Counted from the stretch's first letter, positions 1-7,106 are shown. The stretch is 13,002 nt of DNA from Oscillospiraceae bacterium (GCA_900766795.1 CAAFWX010000329.1:1-13002), one strand, 5' to 3'. A program made the numbers and translations. The notes: a model not told the origin generated them from the sequence alone.

Positions 1-3
1 GCA

Positions 4-40
4 GTTTCCCGCTTGAATACGCTTCGCTTCCGCGGGAAAC
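4..40. repeat. Hairpin-forming palindrome (left edge)
   Basis: GTTTCCCGC at 4-12 is perfectly complementary to GCGGGAAAC at 32-40, a 9-bp stem. Inside it, GAA (15-17) can pair with TTC (28-30). No T-tract follows, so it does not look like a terminator for plus-strand transcription. Together with the hairpin at 52-94 it makes a paired-palindrome block like those found in non-coding mobile or REP-like repeats. Whether it is repeated in the genome cannot be seen here. Confidence 0.6.
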
Positions 41-51
41 GCCTCGGTGCC

Positions 52-94
52 CAAATTTCGCTTGACGGGCGTAAGCCCGCCTGCGCTCAATTTG
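52..94. repeat. Imperfect long hairpin with GTAA tetraloop
   Basis: Three nested arms pair: CAAATT (52-57) with AATTTG (89-94), CGC (59-61) with GCG (83-85), and CGGGC (66-70) with GCCCG (75-79). They close on GTAA (71-74), a GNRA-type loop. The structure could act at the DNA level (repeat or transposable palindrome) or as folded RNA. It abuts the 16-bp inverted-repeat copy at 141-156 and probably belongs to the same repeat element, which would continue off the left edge. Confidence 0.55.
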
Positions 95-140
95 AACAAT
101 CTGACGAAAAATCTGCGGCGCAATCGAACGACAATAATTA

Positions 141-156
141 TGCGGTGTTGCCCTAA
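141..156 (-). repeat. 16-bp inverted repeat, left copy
   Basis: TGCGGTGTTGCCCTAA is the exact reverse complement of bases 2827-2842. Allowing one extra A, the match continues inward a few more bases (CCTAAATAAT here against CCTAATAAT on the other side). The two copies sit at the outer limits of the diguanylate cyclase/DctP gene pair, in terminal-inverted-repeat geometry. Confidence 0.75.
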
Positions 157-281
157 ATAATCCGCTGTGCAAACAGTACCTGAGGAACCCTCATTCCCTA
201 AAATCTCACATTGTAACGTAACGATAATGGCGACACTTTTTTGATTTTGGTTTTATACAGACAAAAAAAGGGGCACGATGT

Positions 282-1760
282 ATGAAAAGAAAAAAATGGG
301 AATCTAAATATTACTTGTTTTTTTTGATGATTATATGTGTGCTGATTTTGCTGATTTCCTTTTTCTGGTTTCAGAATGCATTGAGAGAAACTATCAATCA
401 GACAAATTATGAGATAATGCAGGAAACGGCCAGACAGCAGCTTTTCAATTTTGAAACGAAGATACAGGGGCAGCTGAATCAGCTTCAGCTCTATGCACGA
501 AGCTATGAAAATGTTGATATGAATGATTACAATGCGGTGAAAGAGCTGATAAACGTTACGGAGGGCGCGGGAAGCTTCAACACCATCTCCATAGCAGACA
601 GTACCGGAAAATTGATAAGCAATAACAATACTGCGGCGGGAAATATTTTGCGAAAACAGTATTTTAAGGACGCGATTGTCGGTGATGTAGCTATCGGGCT
701 AAAGTATTCCGACGAAGAAAACGATATACCGGAAATAATATATGCTGTTCCGATTTATCAGGGCGAAACGATTAGCGGCGTATTAGTCGGCTCGGAACGT
801 CAGACGGAAGTAAATGAACATCTGATGACGGACAGCTTTGGCGGACTCGGGGCAAGCTTTATAATAGACAGCGAGGGAAATATTATCTTGTCCAGCGTCA
901 ATGGCGAGGATATGATTGGTGATTCGGCGAATTATCTGAAATATCTGACCGATGCAAACGTTGGTGATGCGGACGGCTTATTCCGACAGGCACAAGCAGG
1001 TTCGGCTGACGAACAGGCAAATGTTCATCGTGTTCGGATTGATAACACGGAATATATCATCATTAAAAATTCTGTTGCTTATAATGGATGGAACCATATC
1101 TTGCAGGTAGACGCGTCGTTTGTAAATTCCCAGAGAACACGGATTTCAAATTATGTGTTGATATTGCTGCTGGTGGTATTGGTCAGCGTGTGCGCTGTTA
1201 TTGCGGTTCTTTTCCGTATGCAGGCGTGGGCAGACCGCTTGAAAACAAAAGCAGAGCGCGACCTGTTGACTAATTTGCTGAATAAAAAGACTTTCGAGTT
1301 CGGCGTGGAGAATATATTGTCGAATCAATCCACCGACGAGATTGGCGCATTGTTAATCATTGATTTGGACAATTTCAAGTCGGTTAATGATACAATGGGA
1401 CATATGGTCGGAGATAAGGTTTTGTCGGGCGTGGCAGATGGAATGCGGGAAACCTTCCGACAGCAGGATTATCTGGGGCGTATTGGCGGAGATGAATTTG
1501 CGGTATACCTGACATTCAGAAATACATCGGACGAAAAGGAGCGGTATGATGTCATTCGCTCAAGGGCAGACCTGTTATGCGCAAGAATAGGAACGATTGC
1601 GCAGAAGCTTAATCTGGACATAAATATATCCTGCAGTATTGGCATTGCTCTGAACCCTGAGCATGGAACAACCTACGAGCAGCTATACAAAAGTGCAGAT
1701 GATGCGCTGTATCAGTCAAAGAATTCCGGCAAAAACAGGTACAGTATTTTCACACACTAA
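282..1760 (+). CDS. Membrane diguanylate cyclase with extracellular dCache sensor (GGDEF)
   Basis: Predicted to make cyclic di-GMP from two GTP in response to an external signal. The 492-residue protein starts with a basic tail and TM helix (about 10-31). An extracellular region of about 250 residues follows (about 35-285) with double-Cache features, including the stretch around ASFIIDSEGNIIL, then a second TM helix (about 289-311) and a GGDEF domain (about 322-490). The active-site loop GGDEF is at 402-406. The substrate/metal region around D361-D370 (DLDNFKSVND) is present, and R393-x-x-D396 lies exactly where the product-inhibition I-site should be. An active, feedback-inhibited enzyme is therefore expected. 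The start is set by AAGGGG at 268-273, 8 nt upstream; I found no convincing promoter in 157-281. The gene is AT-richer than those from 3108 onward and favours AAA lysines. The binding-protein gene begins 17 nt downstream. The ligand is unknown. Confidence 0.93.
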   Translation: MKRKKWESKYYLFFLMIICVLILLISFFWFQNALRETINQTNYEIMQETARQQLFNFETKIQGQLNQLQLYARSYENVDMNDYNAVKELINVTEGAGSFNTISIADSTGKLISNNNTAAGNILRKQYFKDAIVGDVAIGLKYSDEENDIPEIIYAVPIYQGETISGVLVGSERQTEVNEHLMTDSFGGLGASFIIDSEGNIILSSVNGEDMIGDSANYLKYLTDANVGDADGLFRQAQAGSADEQANVHRVRIDNTEYIIIKNSVAYNGWNHILQVDASFVNSQRTRISNYVLILLLVVLVSVCAVIAVLFRMQAWADRLKTKAERDLLTNLLNKKTFEFGVENILSNQSTDEIGALLIIDLDNFKSVNDTMGHMVGDKVLSGVADGMRETFRQQDYLGRIGGDEFAVYLTFRNTSDEKERYDVIRSRADLLCARIGTIAQKLNLDINISCSIGIALNPEHGTTYEQLYKSADDALYQSKNSGKNRYSIFTH

Positions 1761-1777
1761 AAAGGAGGTATCCGGCA

Positions 1778-2830
1778 ATGAGAAAGTGGATAGCAGTGAT
1801 TTTGTCCTGCGGTATGCTTTTATCGCTGACAGCGTGTAACAGCAGCGCAAATTCCTCGGACTCCGCACAAACGGCGGAATCAACGTCCCGCGAGAGTGAT
1901 GATTCAGATAAGACCACAAAGGAAAACATCACGTTAAAGATTGGTTTCTCTACAAAAAAGACGGACCCTCGTGTGCAGGTGTCGGAAACATTCAAGGCGA
2001 TGGTGGAAGAACAAACGCAGGGCAGGATTACGGTCGAATTATATGCAGACGGTGAACTAGGCTCTGACGCGGATTTAATCAAAGGGGTAATTAACGGCGA
2101 TGTGGACATGACGGTTTCCAGCGCCGGTAATTTCGCCGATTATGTTCCTGAGGTTGGCGCTTCCGCGCTTCCGTTTTTGTTCTCAAGCTTTGAGGAGGCA
2201 TGGGAATTTGTGGACGGAGAAACGGAAAGACAGATAGAGGAGGAATTAACGGAATACAACATCAAGGTGCTGTCACATTTCGACAACGGCTTCCGCTGCG
2301 TCACGACTTCCGAGAGCGCAGGTCCGATTAATTCCGTTTCGGATATGGCAGGAATTAAAATCCGTACCCCGCAGAATCAGATGGTGATGGAAACCTTGTC
2401 TGCTTTAGGGGCATATCCATATGTGATGGATTTCACAAAACTGTATGACGCTTTGAAGAATGGGGAATTTGACGCGCAGGAAAACCCTGTTCCGATTATA
2501 TATAACAGCAAATTGTATGAAGTGCAGTCCTGCCTTGCGGTGACGAATCACAGCTATGATATGATGCTTTTTGTAATCCGCAACGACATCTGGGAAAGCC
2601 TGACGCAGCAGGAACAGCAGATACTCCAATCGGCGGCATTAGAAGCCCAAAAACAGGACCGTGAGCTGATACAGACTCAGACGATGCAATATATTGACAT
2701 GCTTAAGGAACAGGGAATGACCATCACCTATCCCGATTTGGAAGAGTTCAGGCAGGCAACTGTCGGAGTATACGATTATTTCGCAGAATCCTACGGCGAG
2801 GAACTGATGGAGCTGCTGAAGAATTATTAG
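1778..2830 (+). CDS. TRAP-type (DctP family) solute-binding lipoprotein, no permease genes nearby
   Basis: Extracellular binding protein anchored by lipid. The signal peptide ends in a lipobox (LTAC), giving Cys20 as the lipidated residue, followed by a Ser/Thr/Glu-rich linker to about residue 50. The rest (about 51-350) reads as a full-length DctP fold: LKIGFSTKK start, GELGSDADLIKGVINGDVD, LPFLF, GFR with Arg173, GIKIR with Arg196 (the position family members use to bind a carboxylate), and a QENP segment at about 234-237. The 350-residue length is normal. A perfect Shine-Dalgarno AAAGGAGGT (1761-1769) sits 8 nt before the ATG and is stronger than that of the cyclase, fitting higher production of the binding protein. 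The DctQ/DctM membrane subunits are absent from the window, so transport alone does not explain it; a role feeding ligand to the adjacent Cache sensor is inferred. The TAG stop lies inside the 2827-2842 repeat. Confidence 0.92.
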   Translation: MRKWIAVILSCGMLLSLTACNSSANSSDSAQTAESTSRESDDSDKTTKENITLKIGFSTKKTDPRVQVSETFKAMVEEQTQGRITVELYADGELGSDADLIKGVINGDVDMTVSSAGNFADYVPEVGASALPFLFSSFEEAWEFVDGETERQIEEELTEYNIKVLSHFDNGFRCVTTSESAGPINSVSDMAGIKIRTPQNQMVMETLSALGAYPYVMDFTKLYDALKNGEFDAQENPVPIIYNSKLYEVQSCLAVTNHSYDMMLFVIRNDIWESLTQQEQQILQSAALEAQKQDRELIQTQTMQYIDMLKEQGMTITYPDLEEFRQATVGVYDYFAESYGEELMELLKNY

Positions 2831-2842
2831 GGCAACACCGCA
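2827..2842 (+). repeat. 16-bp inverted repeat, right copy
   Basis: TTAGGGCAACACCGCA is the perfect inverted partner of 141-156. It overlaps the last bases of the DctP gene and supplies its TAG stop (2828-2830). Together the copies enclose about 2.7 kb carrying exactly the two AT-rich genes. Confidence 0.75.
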
Positions 2843-2860
2843 AGCCCTTTAAGCGGTTAA

Positions 2861-2925
2861 GAAAACGGTTTCCCCCGCAGTCTTTTTCTGCGGGGCGCCC
2901 ATCGGGATTGAATAAAAACGTTTTC
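2861..2925. repeat. Nested hairpin downstream of the DctP gene
   Basis: CCCCGCAG (2873-2880) pairs perfectly with CTGCGGGG (2888-2895) around a 7-nt loop. An outer pair, GAAAACG (2861-2867) with CGTTTTC (2919-2925), encloses it. No U-run follows the inner stem, so intrinsic termination is doubtful in either direction. It may still act as an mRNA 3' barrier, or it may be part of the repeat element starting at 2827. Confidence 0.45.
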
Positions 2926-2963
2926 ATATCTTCCCAAAACGTTATAAAATTTTCTTTTCCCCC

Positions 2964-2992
2964 TTGCTTTTTTCGGGAGAGTATGGTATAGT
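2964..2992 (+). promoter_or_regulatory. Sigma-A promoter of the alpha-xylosidase gene
   Basis: TTGCTT (-35, 2964-2969), a 17-bp spacer and TATAGT (-10, 2987-2992) preceded by TGG (extended -10). Transcription should begin near 2999, giving a leader of about 110 nt that contains the operator at 3037-3050. Confidence 0.7.
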
Positions 2993-3036
2993 ATTCTTGT
3001 AAGCTTTGTGCGGCTAGGGTAAGTTGTGCACATTTG

Positions 3037-3050
3037 TGTAAACGATTACC
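3037..3050 (+). promoter_or_regulatory. CcpA cre / LacI-family operator candidate
   Basis: TGTAAACGATTACC matches the Firmicute catabolite-responsive element pattern TGWAANCGNTNWCA at 13 of 14 positions, with the hallmark central CG and partial dyad symmetry. It lies about 40-50 nt downstream of the predicted transcription start, so a bound repressor would act as a roadblock. CcpA or a local LacI/GalR-type regulator could bind; no such regulator gene is in the window. Confidence 0.6.
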
Positions 3051-3107
3051 AAAGCGCGCGGGGCTTTTACTCAATCGACAAAATATTGTTATATGGAGGA
3101 CACCGGT

Positions 3108-5417
3108 ATGAAGTATGCAGACGGACTTTGGCTCAATAAGCCCGGCTATGGCGTGAACTACGCAACCCAGATTTATGAGGTTACCACCACAGAAAATTCC
3201 ATCAACGTTCTTGCCACCAACCAGTGGATAGGCAACCGCGGAATGACCCTCGGCGGACCTGTGCTGGAAATCAGCTTTACTTCCACCCTAGAGAACACCA
3301 TCAAGGTAAGCATTGACCACTACAAGGGCCGCGTTACAAAGGCTCCCTCCTTTGAGCTTTATGAGGACGCTTCCTTTAAGCCTGTTATCACCGAAACCGA
3401 GGGCGCTTACGAGATGGTTTCGGGCAAGACAAAGGTAGTAGTTGCAAAGGGCGGCGCTTGGGATATCAAGTACTACTACGAGGACAAGCTGCTGACGAAG
3501 CAGGGCTGGAGAACCACCTCCTACATCACCGAGGAGCAGTGGAAAACCAACGAGCGCATGGCTATCGACGAGATGAAGCCTTTCTTCGCTCACGACGAAA
3601 CCGCCGACGGCGCTGTTATCCGCGAGATGATGAACATAAGCGTCGGCGAGAACATCTACGGCTTCGGCGAGAAGTTCTCCACCTTTGTGAAGAACGGTCA
3701 GACCGTTGAAATCTGGAACAACGACGGCGGCACCTCCTCCGAGCAGTCCTACAAGTCTATCCCGTTCTATGTTTCCTCCAGAAACTACGGCGTGTTTGTA
3801 AACCACCCCGAGAAGGTTACTTTCGAGGTTGCAAGCGAAACCGTTTCCAAGGTTGCTTTCTCCGTTCAGGGCGAGCACATGGAGTATTTCGTAATCGGCG
3901 GCAGCAAGGTTGCTGACGTTATCTCTACATACACAACCCTCACCGGCAAGCCTGCGCTCACTCCCGCGTACACCTTCGGTCTGTGGCTCACCACCTCTTT
4001 CACCACCAACTACGACGAGGCAACCGTAACAAGCTTCATCGACGGCATGGCAGAGAGAAACATTCCTCTCGAGGTGTTCCACTTCGACTGCTTCTGGATG
4101 AAGGAGTTCAACTGGTGCGACTTCACATGGGATAAGAGAATGTTCCCCGACCCCAAGGCAATGCTTACGCGCCTTAAGGCAAAGGGTCTGGAAATCTGCG
4201 TTTGGATTAATTCCTACATCGCGCAGCGCTCCACCATGTTTGAAGAGGGCGTAAAGGGCGGCTATTTCGTAAAGACAAAGGACGGCTCGGTATGGCAGGG
4301 CGATATGTGGCAGCCCGGCATGGCTATCGTTGACTTCACAAACCCCGCTGCCCGCGAGTGGTACAAGGGCAAGCTTCGCGCACTCTGCGAGATGGGTGTT
4401 GACGCGTTCAAGACCGACTTCGGCGAGAGAATCCCCACCAAGGACGTTGTTTACTACGACGGCAGCGACCCCTACAAGATGCACAACTACTACACCTACC
4501 TCTACAACAGAACCGTATTCGAGGTGCTTGAGGAATACTACGGCAAGAACAAGGCTTGCCTGTTCGCACGCTCCGCAACTGTCGGCGGTCAGAAGTTCCC
4601 TGTTCACTGGGGCGGCGACTGCTTCTCCAACTACGAGTCCATGTGGGAAACTCTGCGCGGCGGACTTTCCCTGTGCATGAGCGGCTTCGGCTACTTCAGC
4701 CACGACATCAGCGGCTTCGAGGCTCAGGGCACTCCCGACCTGTACAAGCGCTGGTGCGCGTTCGGACTTATGTCCTCCCACTCCAGACTTCACGGAAACA
4801 GCTCTTACCGCGTTCCGTGGAACTTCGACGAGGAGTCCTGCGATGTTCTCCGCCACTGGACCGTGCTCAAGGGAAAGCTCATGCCTTACCTCTGGGCACA
4901 GGCAAACAAGACCCACGCAACCGGTATCCCGATGATGCGCGCGATGGTTGTGGAATACTCCGACGACCCTGCTTGTCTGTCCCTAGACAGACAGTACATG
5001 CTGGGCGACAACCTGCTGTGCGCTCCCGTATTCAACGAGGAGGGAATTGCGCAGTACTACGTTCCCGCAGGTCAGTGGACAGACATTCAGACAGGCGAGG
5101 TGTTCGAGGGTCAGAAGTGGTACACCACCAAGCACGACTACTTCTCCATGCCGCTGCTTGCAAAGCCCAACAGCATTATCGTATACGGCGACTTCAAGCG
5201 TAACTTCACCTACGACTACGCAGAAAACGCCGAGGCTGTTATCTACGGTCTTGAGGACGGCAAGACAGCCGAAGCAAAGGTATTCGACGCAGACTCCGCC
5301 GAGGTGCTTTCCATCTCCGCAACTCGCTGCGGCGATGTAATCAAGGTAAAAGCTTCCGGCAAGACAGCTTCCCTTAAGATAACCAGCGCACAGGGTCTTA
5401 CCGTAGAAAAGGTATAA
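3108..5417 (+). CDS. yicI: Alpha-xylosidase, GH31 family, YicI type
   Basis: Cytoplasmic retaining glycosidase expected to remove terminal alpha-1,6-xylose from xyloglucan oligosaccharides and isoprimeverose; there is no signal peptide. I place the start at 3108 (769 aa, against 772 aa as I recall for E. coli YicI) because GGAGGA (3095-3100) lies 7 nt before it, while the in-frame ATG at 3093 overlaps that Shine-Dalgarno. An N-terminal beta-sandwich precedes the catalytic barrel (from about residue 285). The nucleophile motif FKTDFGERIP gives Asp437 and the acid/base motif VHWGGDC gives Asp504, both extremely like YicI, as are ARSATVGGQKFP and SSHSRLHG. C-terminal beta domains end in weakly conserved sequence. 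Codon use is strongly skewed (almost all lysines AAG, mostly C-ending Tyr/Asn/Asp codons), unlike the preceding genes and typical of a highly expressed gene. No transporter or other xyloglucan gene is adjacent. Confidence 0.95.
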   Translation: MKYADGLWLNKPGYGVNYATQIYEVTTTENSINVLATNQWIGNRGMTLGGPVLEISFTSTLENTIKVSIDHYKGRVTKAPSFELYEDASFKPVITETEGAYEMVSGKTKVVVAKGGAWDIKYYYEDKLLTKQGWRTTSYITEEQWKTNERMAIDEMKPFFAHDETADGAVIREMMNISVGENIYGFGEKFSTFVKNGQTVEIWNNDGGTSSEQSYKSIPFYVSSRNYGVFVNHPEKVTFEVASETVSKVAFSVQGEHMEYFVIGGSKVADVISTYTTLTGKPALTPAYTFGLWLTTSFTTNYDEATVTSFIDGMAERNIPLEVFHFDCFWMKEFNWCDFTWDKRMFPDPKAMLTRLKAKGLEICVWINSYIAQRSTMFEEGVKGGYFVKTKDGSVWQGDMWQPGMAIVDFTNPAAREWYKGKLRALCEMGVDAFKTDFGERIPTKDVVYYDGSDPYKMHNYYTYLYNRTVFEVLEEYYGKNKACLFARSATVGGQKFPVHWGGDCFSNYESMWETLRGGLSLCMSGFGYFSHDISGFEAQGTPDLYKRWCAFGLMSSHSRLHGNSSYRVPWNFDEESCDVLRHWTVLKGKLMPYLWAQANKTHATGIPMMRAMVVEYSDDPACLSLDRQYMLGDNLLCAPVFNEEGIAQYYVPAGQWTDIQTGEVFEGQKWYTTKHDYFSMPLLAKPNSIIVYGDFKRNFTYDYAENAEAVIYGLEDGKTAEAKVFDADSAEVLSISATRCGDVIKVKASGKTASLKITSAQGLTVEKV

Positions 5418-5432
5418 TCAGAATAAACGTTT

Positions 5433-5466
5433 CGCCCCGCAGACACAACGCTGCGGGGCGATTTTT
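5433..5466 (+). terminator. Rho-independent terminator of the alpha-xylosidase gene
   Basis: A 10-bp perfect stem, CGCCCCGCAG (5433-5442) with CTGCGGGGCG (5451-5460), has an 8-nt loop and is followed by ATTTTTG. The opposite strand has only a weak T-run, so it mainly serves the plus strand. Confidence 0.9.
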
Positions 5467-5467
5467 G

Positions 5468-6832
5468 TTATATTGAGATTTTGTTTTCGGGGGGAATGCG
5501 CTCGGCGATGATGTTAAACGGAGTTTTCTGCGGCGGGCACCACTTGATGTTTCGCGGGAAAATCCACTTGTATTCCACCGTGCGGTATTTTGTGGTAATT
5601 GTCACATGATATCCTCGGGTGAAGAAAAAGAGGTACTTCATCTCACGGTAGGAAACGCTTTGCACGTCGCAGTAATAGAAGCAGGCTATTTCTCTGCCTT
5701 TTCTGTCGTACACCCTGAACTCCTCGGTGCTTGCCTTGTAGGAGTAGGTTTCGCCCTCTTTCAGCACCCAAAGCGTCACGACGCCTGCGGCGAGAATGAC
5801 AATGCTTGCGTATATGAAAAAAAGCGTATGCTTTGGAGAGAGAAGCGTTGTATTCGTGAACAATTCCACCGCGAAAATGGCAATATACCCAAGCACGCAA
5901 ACCGCCATCAGCCCGAAAACAATCCCCAAAATCACGCGCTCTGGGTTTATCGGCTGATTGAATCTTCCCGTGCTTATGAGCATTTTCCGCTCAGCATTCA
6001 CGGGACTCGCCATGGGGGAAACTGCGGGGGAAACCGAAGCGCTTGCCACCGGTGACACAGGCGGTTCGGTTTCGGGCATTTCCGTATCGTTAATCACCGC
6101 GTTAAGCCGCGCGACAGCGCCTGCCGATGACAGTGAAATCGCGGGCATTTCCAATGATTCTTCCGCAGACGGCTTTGCGCCCTTAGGGAAAACCGCGCCC
6201 AACGGCTCGGAGTTTGCCTGCTCGCGGAAAAGCCCCGTGGTCTGCGCTTCCTCGGAAAAGCGGGTCATAACGGGAATTGGCTCGGGGCGCTGGAGTTTTC
6301 GTATGTGCTTGGAGCGCTCGACAAGGGTGTTGAATATCGTGCCGCGCGGCGGGGGAGTGGTGCGCGAGGAAGTATAGACAATGCGGTATTTCAGGGTCTT
6401 GTTCAGCGTGCGCACGGTGACGATATAGCCGCGGGTTTTCCCGAAAAGGGTAAGCGGGGAGTAGTCCACACCGAGGGTTTCGCTGTAATAGATTGTGTTC
6501 TCGCGAAACAGCACCTTTGTGGTGAATTTCTCCTTGTCAAAGGAGTATCTGCACCTGAACCCCGTCATAGCAAGCTTCGCAACGCATCCCCAAAAGAATA
6601 CCCAAATTGAGCAGACAAGCAGGCTTACGATTGCCAGAAACATGGCAATGCTTGTCTGATACTGCGCAGGCTCAATGATTTTTATGTCAAGGTATATTAC
6701 CCCGAGAATCAAGATGATAACCGCCGCCGCGAATAATCCGTATTCGCAGGGGACGCCGTGATAGAACGTGCCGTTTTCGGAGTACTGATATGGGTCTTGA
6801 AGTCTGTCGATTTGTGAGTTGTTTTCCGCCAT
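5468..6832 (-). CDS. Membrane protein with two repeated 2-TM plus beta-rich (PH-like?) units
   Basis: Unrecognised family, 454 aa. Two TM helices (about 31-50, 61-84) lead into a beta-rich soluble domain (about 92-178). A hydrophilic Pro/Ser/Ala/Glu-rich linker follows (about 180-290, with SPVAS-like repeats near 259-278), then two more TM helices (about 299-322, 334-357) and a second soluble domain (about 360-450). The soluble domains are clearly duplicated: both carry a T-R-G-Y-x-V-T core (TRGYIVTV at 133-140, TRGYHVTI at 405-412), a following Y-[RK]-[IW] strand, a PP turn, and a T-x-FN-x-x-x-ER end (165-173 and 437-445). Two TMs followed by a small beta domain recalls bacterial PH-like (YdbS-type) proteins, but this is only a structural guess. 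GAGG (minus strand at 6839-6842) lies 6 nt before the start. Its promoter is at 6896-6924. It converges on the alpha-xylosidase gene and has no evident terminator of its own. Confidence 0.8.
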   Translation of the reverse strand: MAENNSQIDRLQDPYQYSENGTFYHGVPCEYGLFAAAVIILILGVIYLDIKIIEPAQYQTSIAMFLAIVSLLVCSIWVFFWGCVAKLAMTGFRCRYSFDKEKFTTKVLFRENTIYYSETLGVDYSPLTLFGKTRGYIVTVRTLNKTLKYRIVYTSSRTTPPPRGTIFNTLVERSKHIRKLQRPEPIPVMTRFSEEAQTTGLFREQANSEPLGAVFPKGAKPSAEESLEMPAISLSSAGAVARLNAVINDTEMPETEPPVSPVASASVSPAVSPMASPVNAERKMLISTGRFNQPINPERVILGIVFGLMAVCVLGYIAIFAVELFTNTTLLSPKHTLFFIYASIVILAAGVVTLWVLKEGETYSYKASTEEFRVYDRKGREIACFYYCDVQSVSYREMKYLFFFTRGYHVTITTKYRTVEYKWIFPRNIKWCPPQKTPFNIIAERIPPENKISI

Positions 6833-6895
6833 GTTCTGCCTCGCTTTCGGATTGGTGTGAAGTGGTGTGAGCGGCTTTGCGAACGTGCTATGTTT

Positions 6896-6924
6896 ATTAT
6901 ACCATCTTCTGCCGGCAATAGCAA
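6896..6924 (-). promoter_or_regulatory. Promoter of the duplicated membrane protein gene
   Basis: Read on the minus strand: TTGCTA (6924-6919), 17-bp spacer, TATAAT (6901-6896) with an upstream TGG extended -10. The predicted start near 6889 gives a leader of about 56 nt. Confidence 0.7.
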
Positions 6925-7106
6925 TAGCGAATTGTTTTTTTGCCGCAAAATCGCGCGGCGGGTTGTGTCCTGTGCTGCTGCCCGAAAAAAATTTAATAAA
7001 AGTCGGTGAGCAATTGTAAAAGGCACAATTTGGTGTGGAGTGTTGTGGTTGTTACCAATAATACTAAAAGTCTTTGTGCAAACCTCACAAAAACATTCAA
7101 AAGCCA

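Noticed and set aside
211..222. Tandem GTAAC repeat upstream of the cyclase as a regulator site or promoter part
   Set aside because: Two 5-bp units only, and no -10/-35 pair with acceptable spacing could be built around it.
3093..3107. Upstream in-frame ATG for the alpha-xylosidase
   Set aside because: This ATG overlaps the GGAGGA that serves the ATG at 3108 and has no ribosome binding site of its own.
3288..4916. 542-codon open frame on the minus strand inside the alpha-xylosidase gene
   Set aside because: It is exactly antisense to a gene with extreme codon bias, which removes stops from the opposite strand. Its Val/Ala/Leu/Gly/His-rich translation shows no domain and has no ribosome binding site context.
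4556..5203. 215-codon plus-strand frame inside the alpha-xylosidase gene
   Set aside because: It is an out-of-frame shadow of the real reading frame, Arg-rich with no domain.
7012..7030. AATTGT/ACAATT inverted repeat in the divergent intergenic region
   Set aside because: Only 6 bp, AT-rich, and not positioned on either promoter; likely chance.
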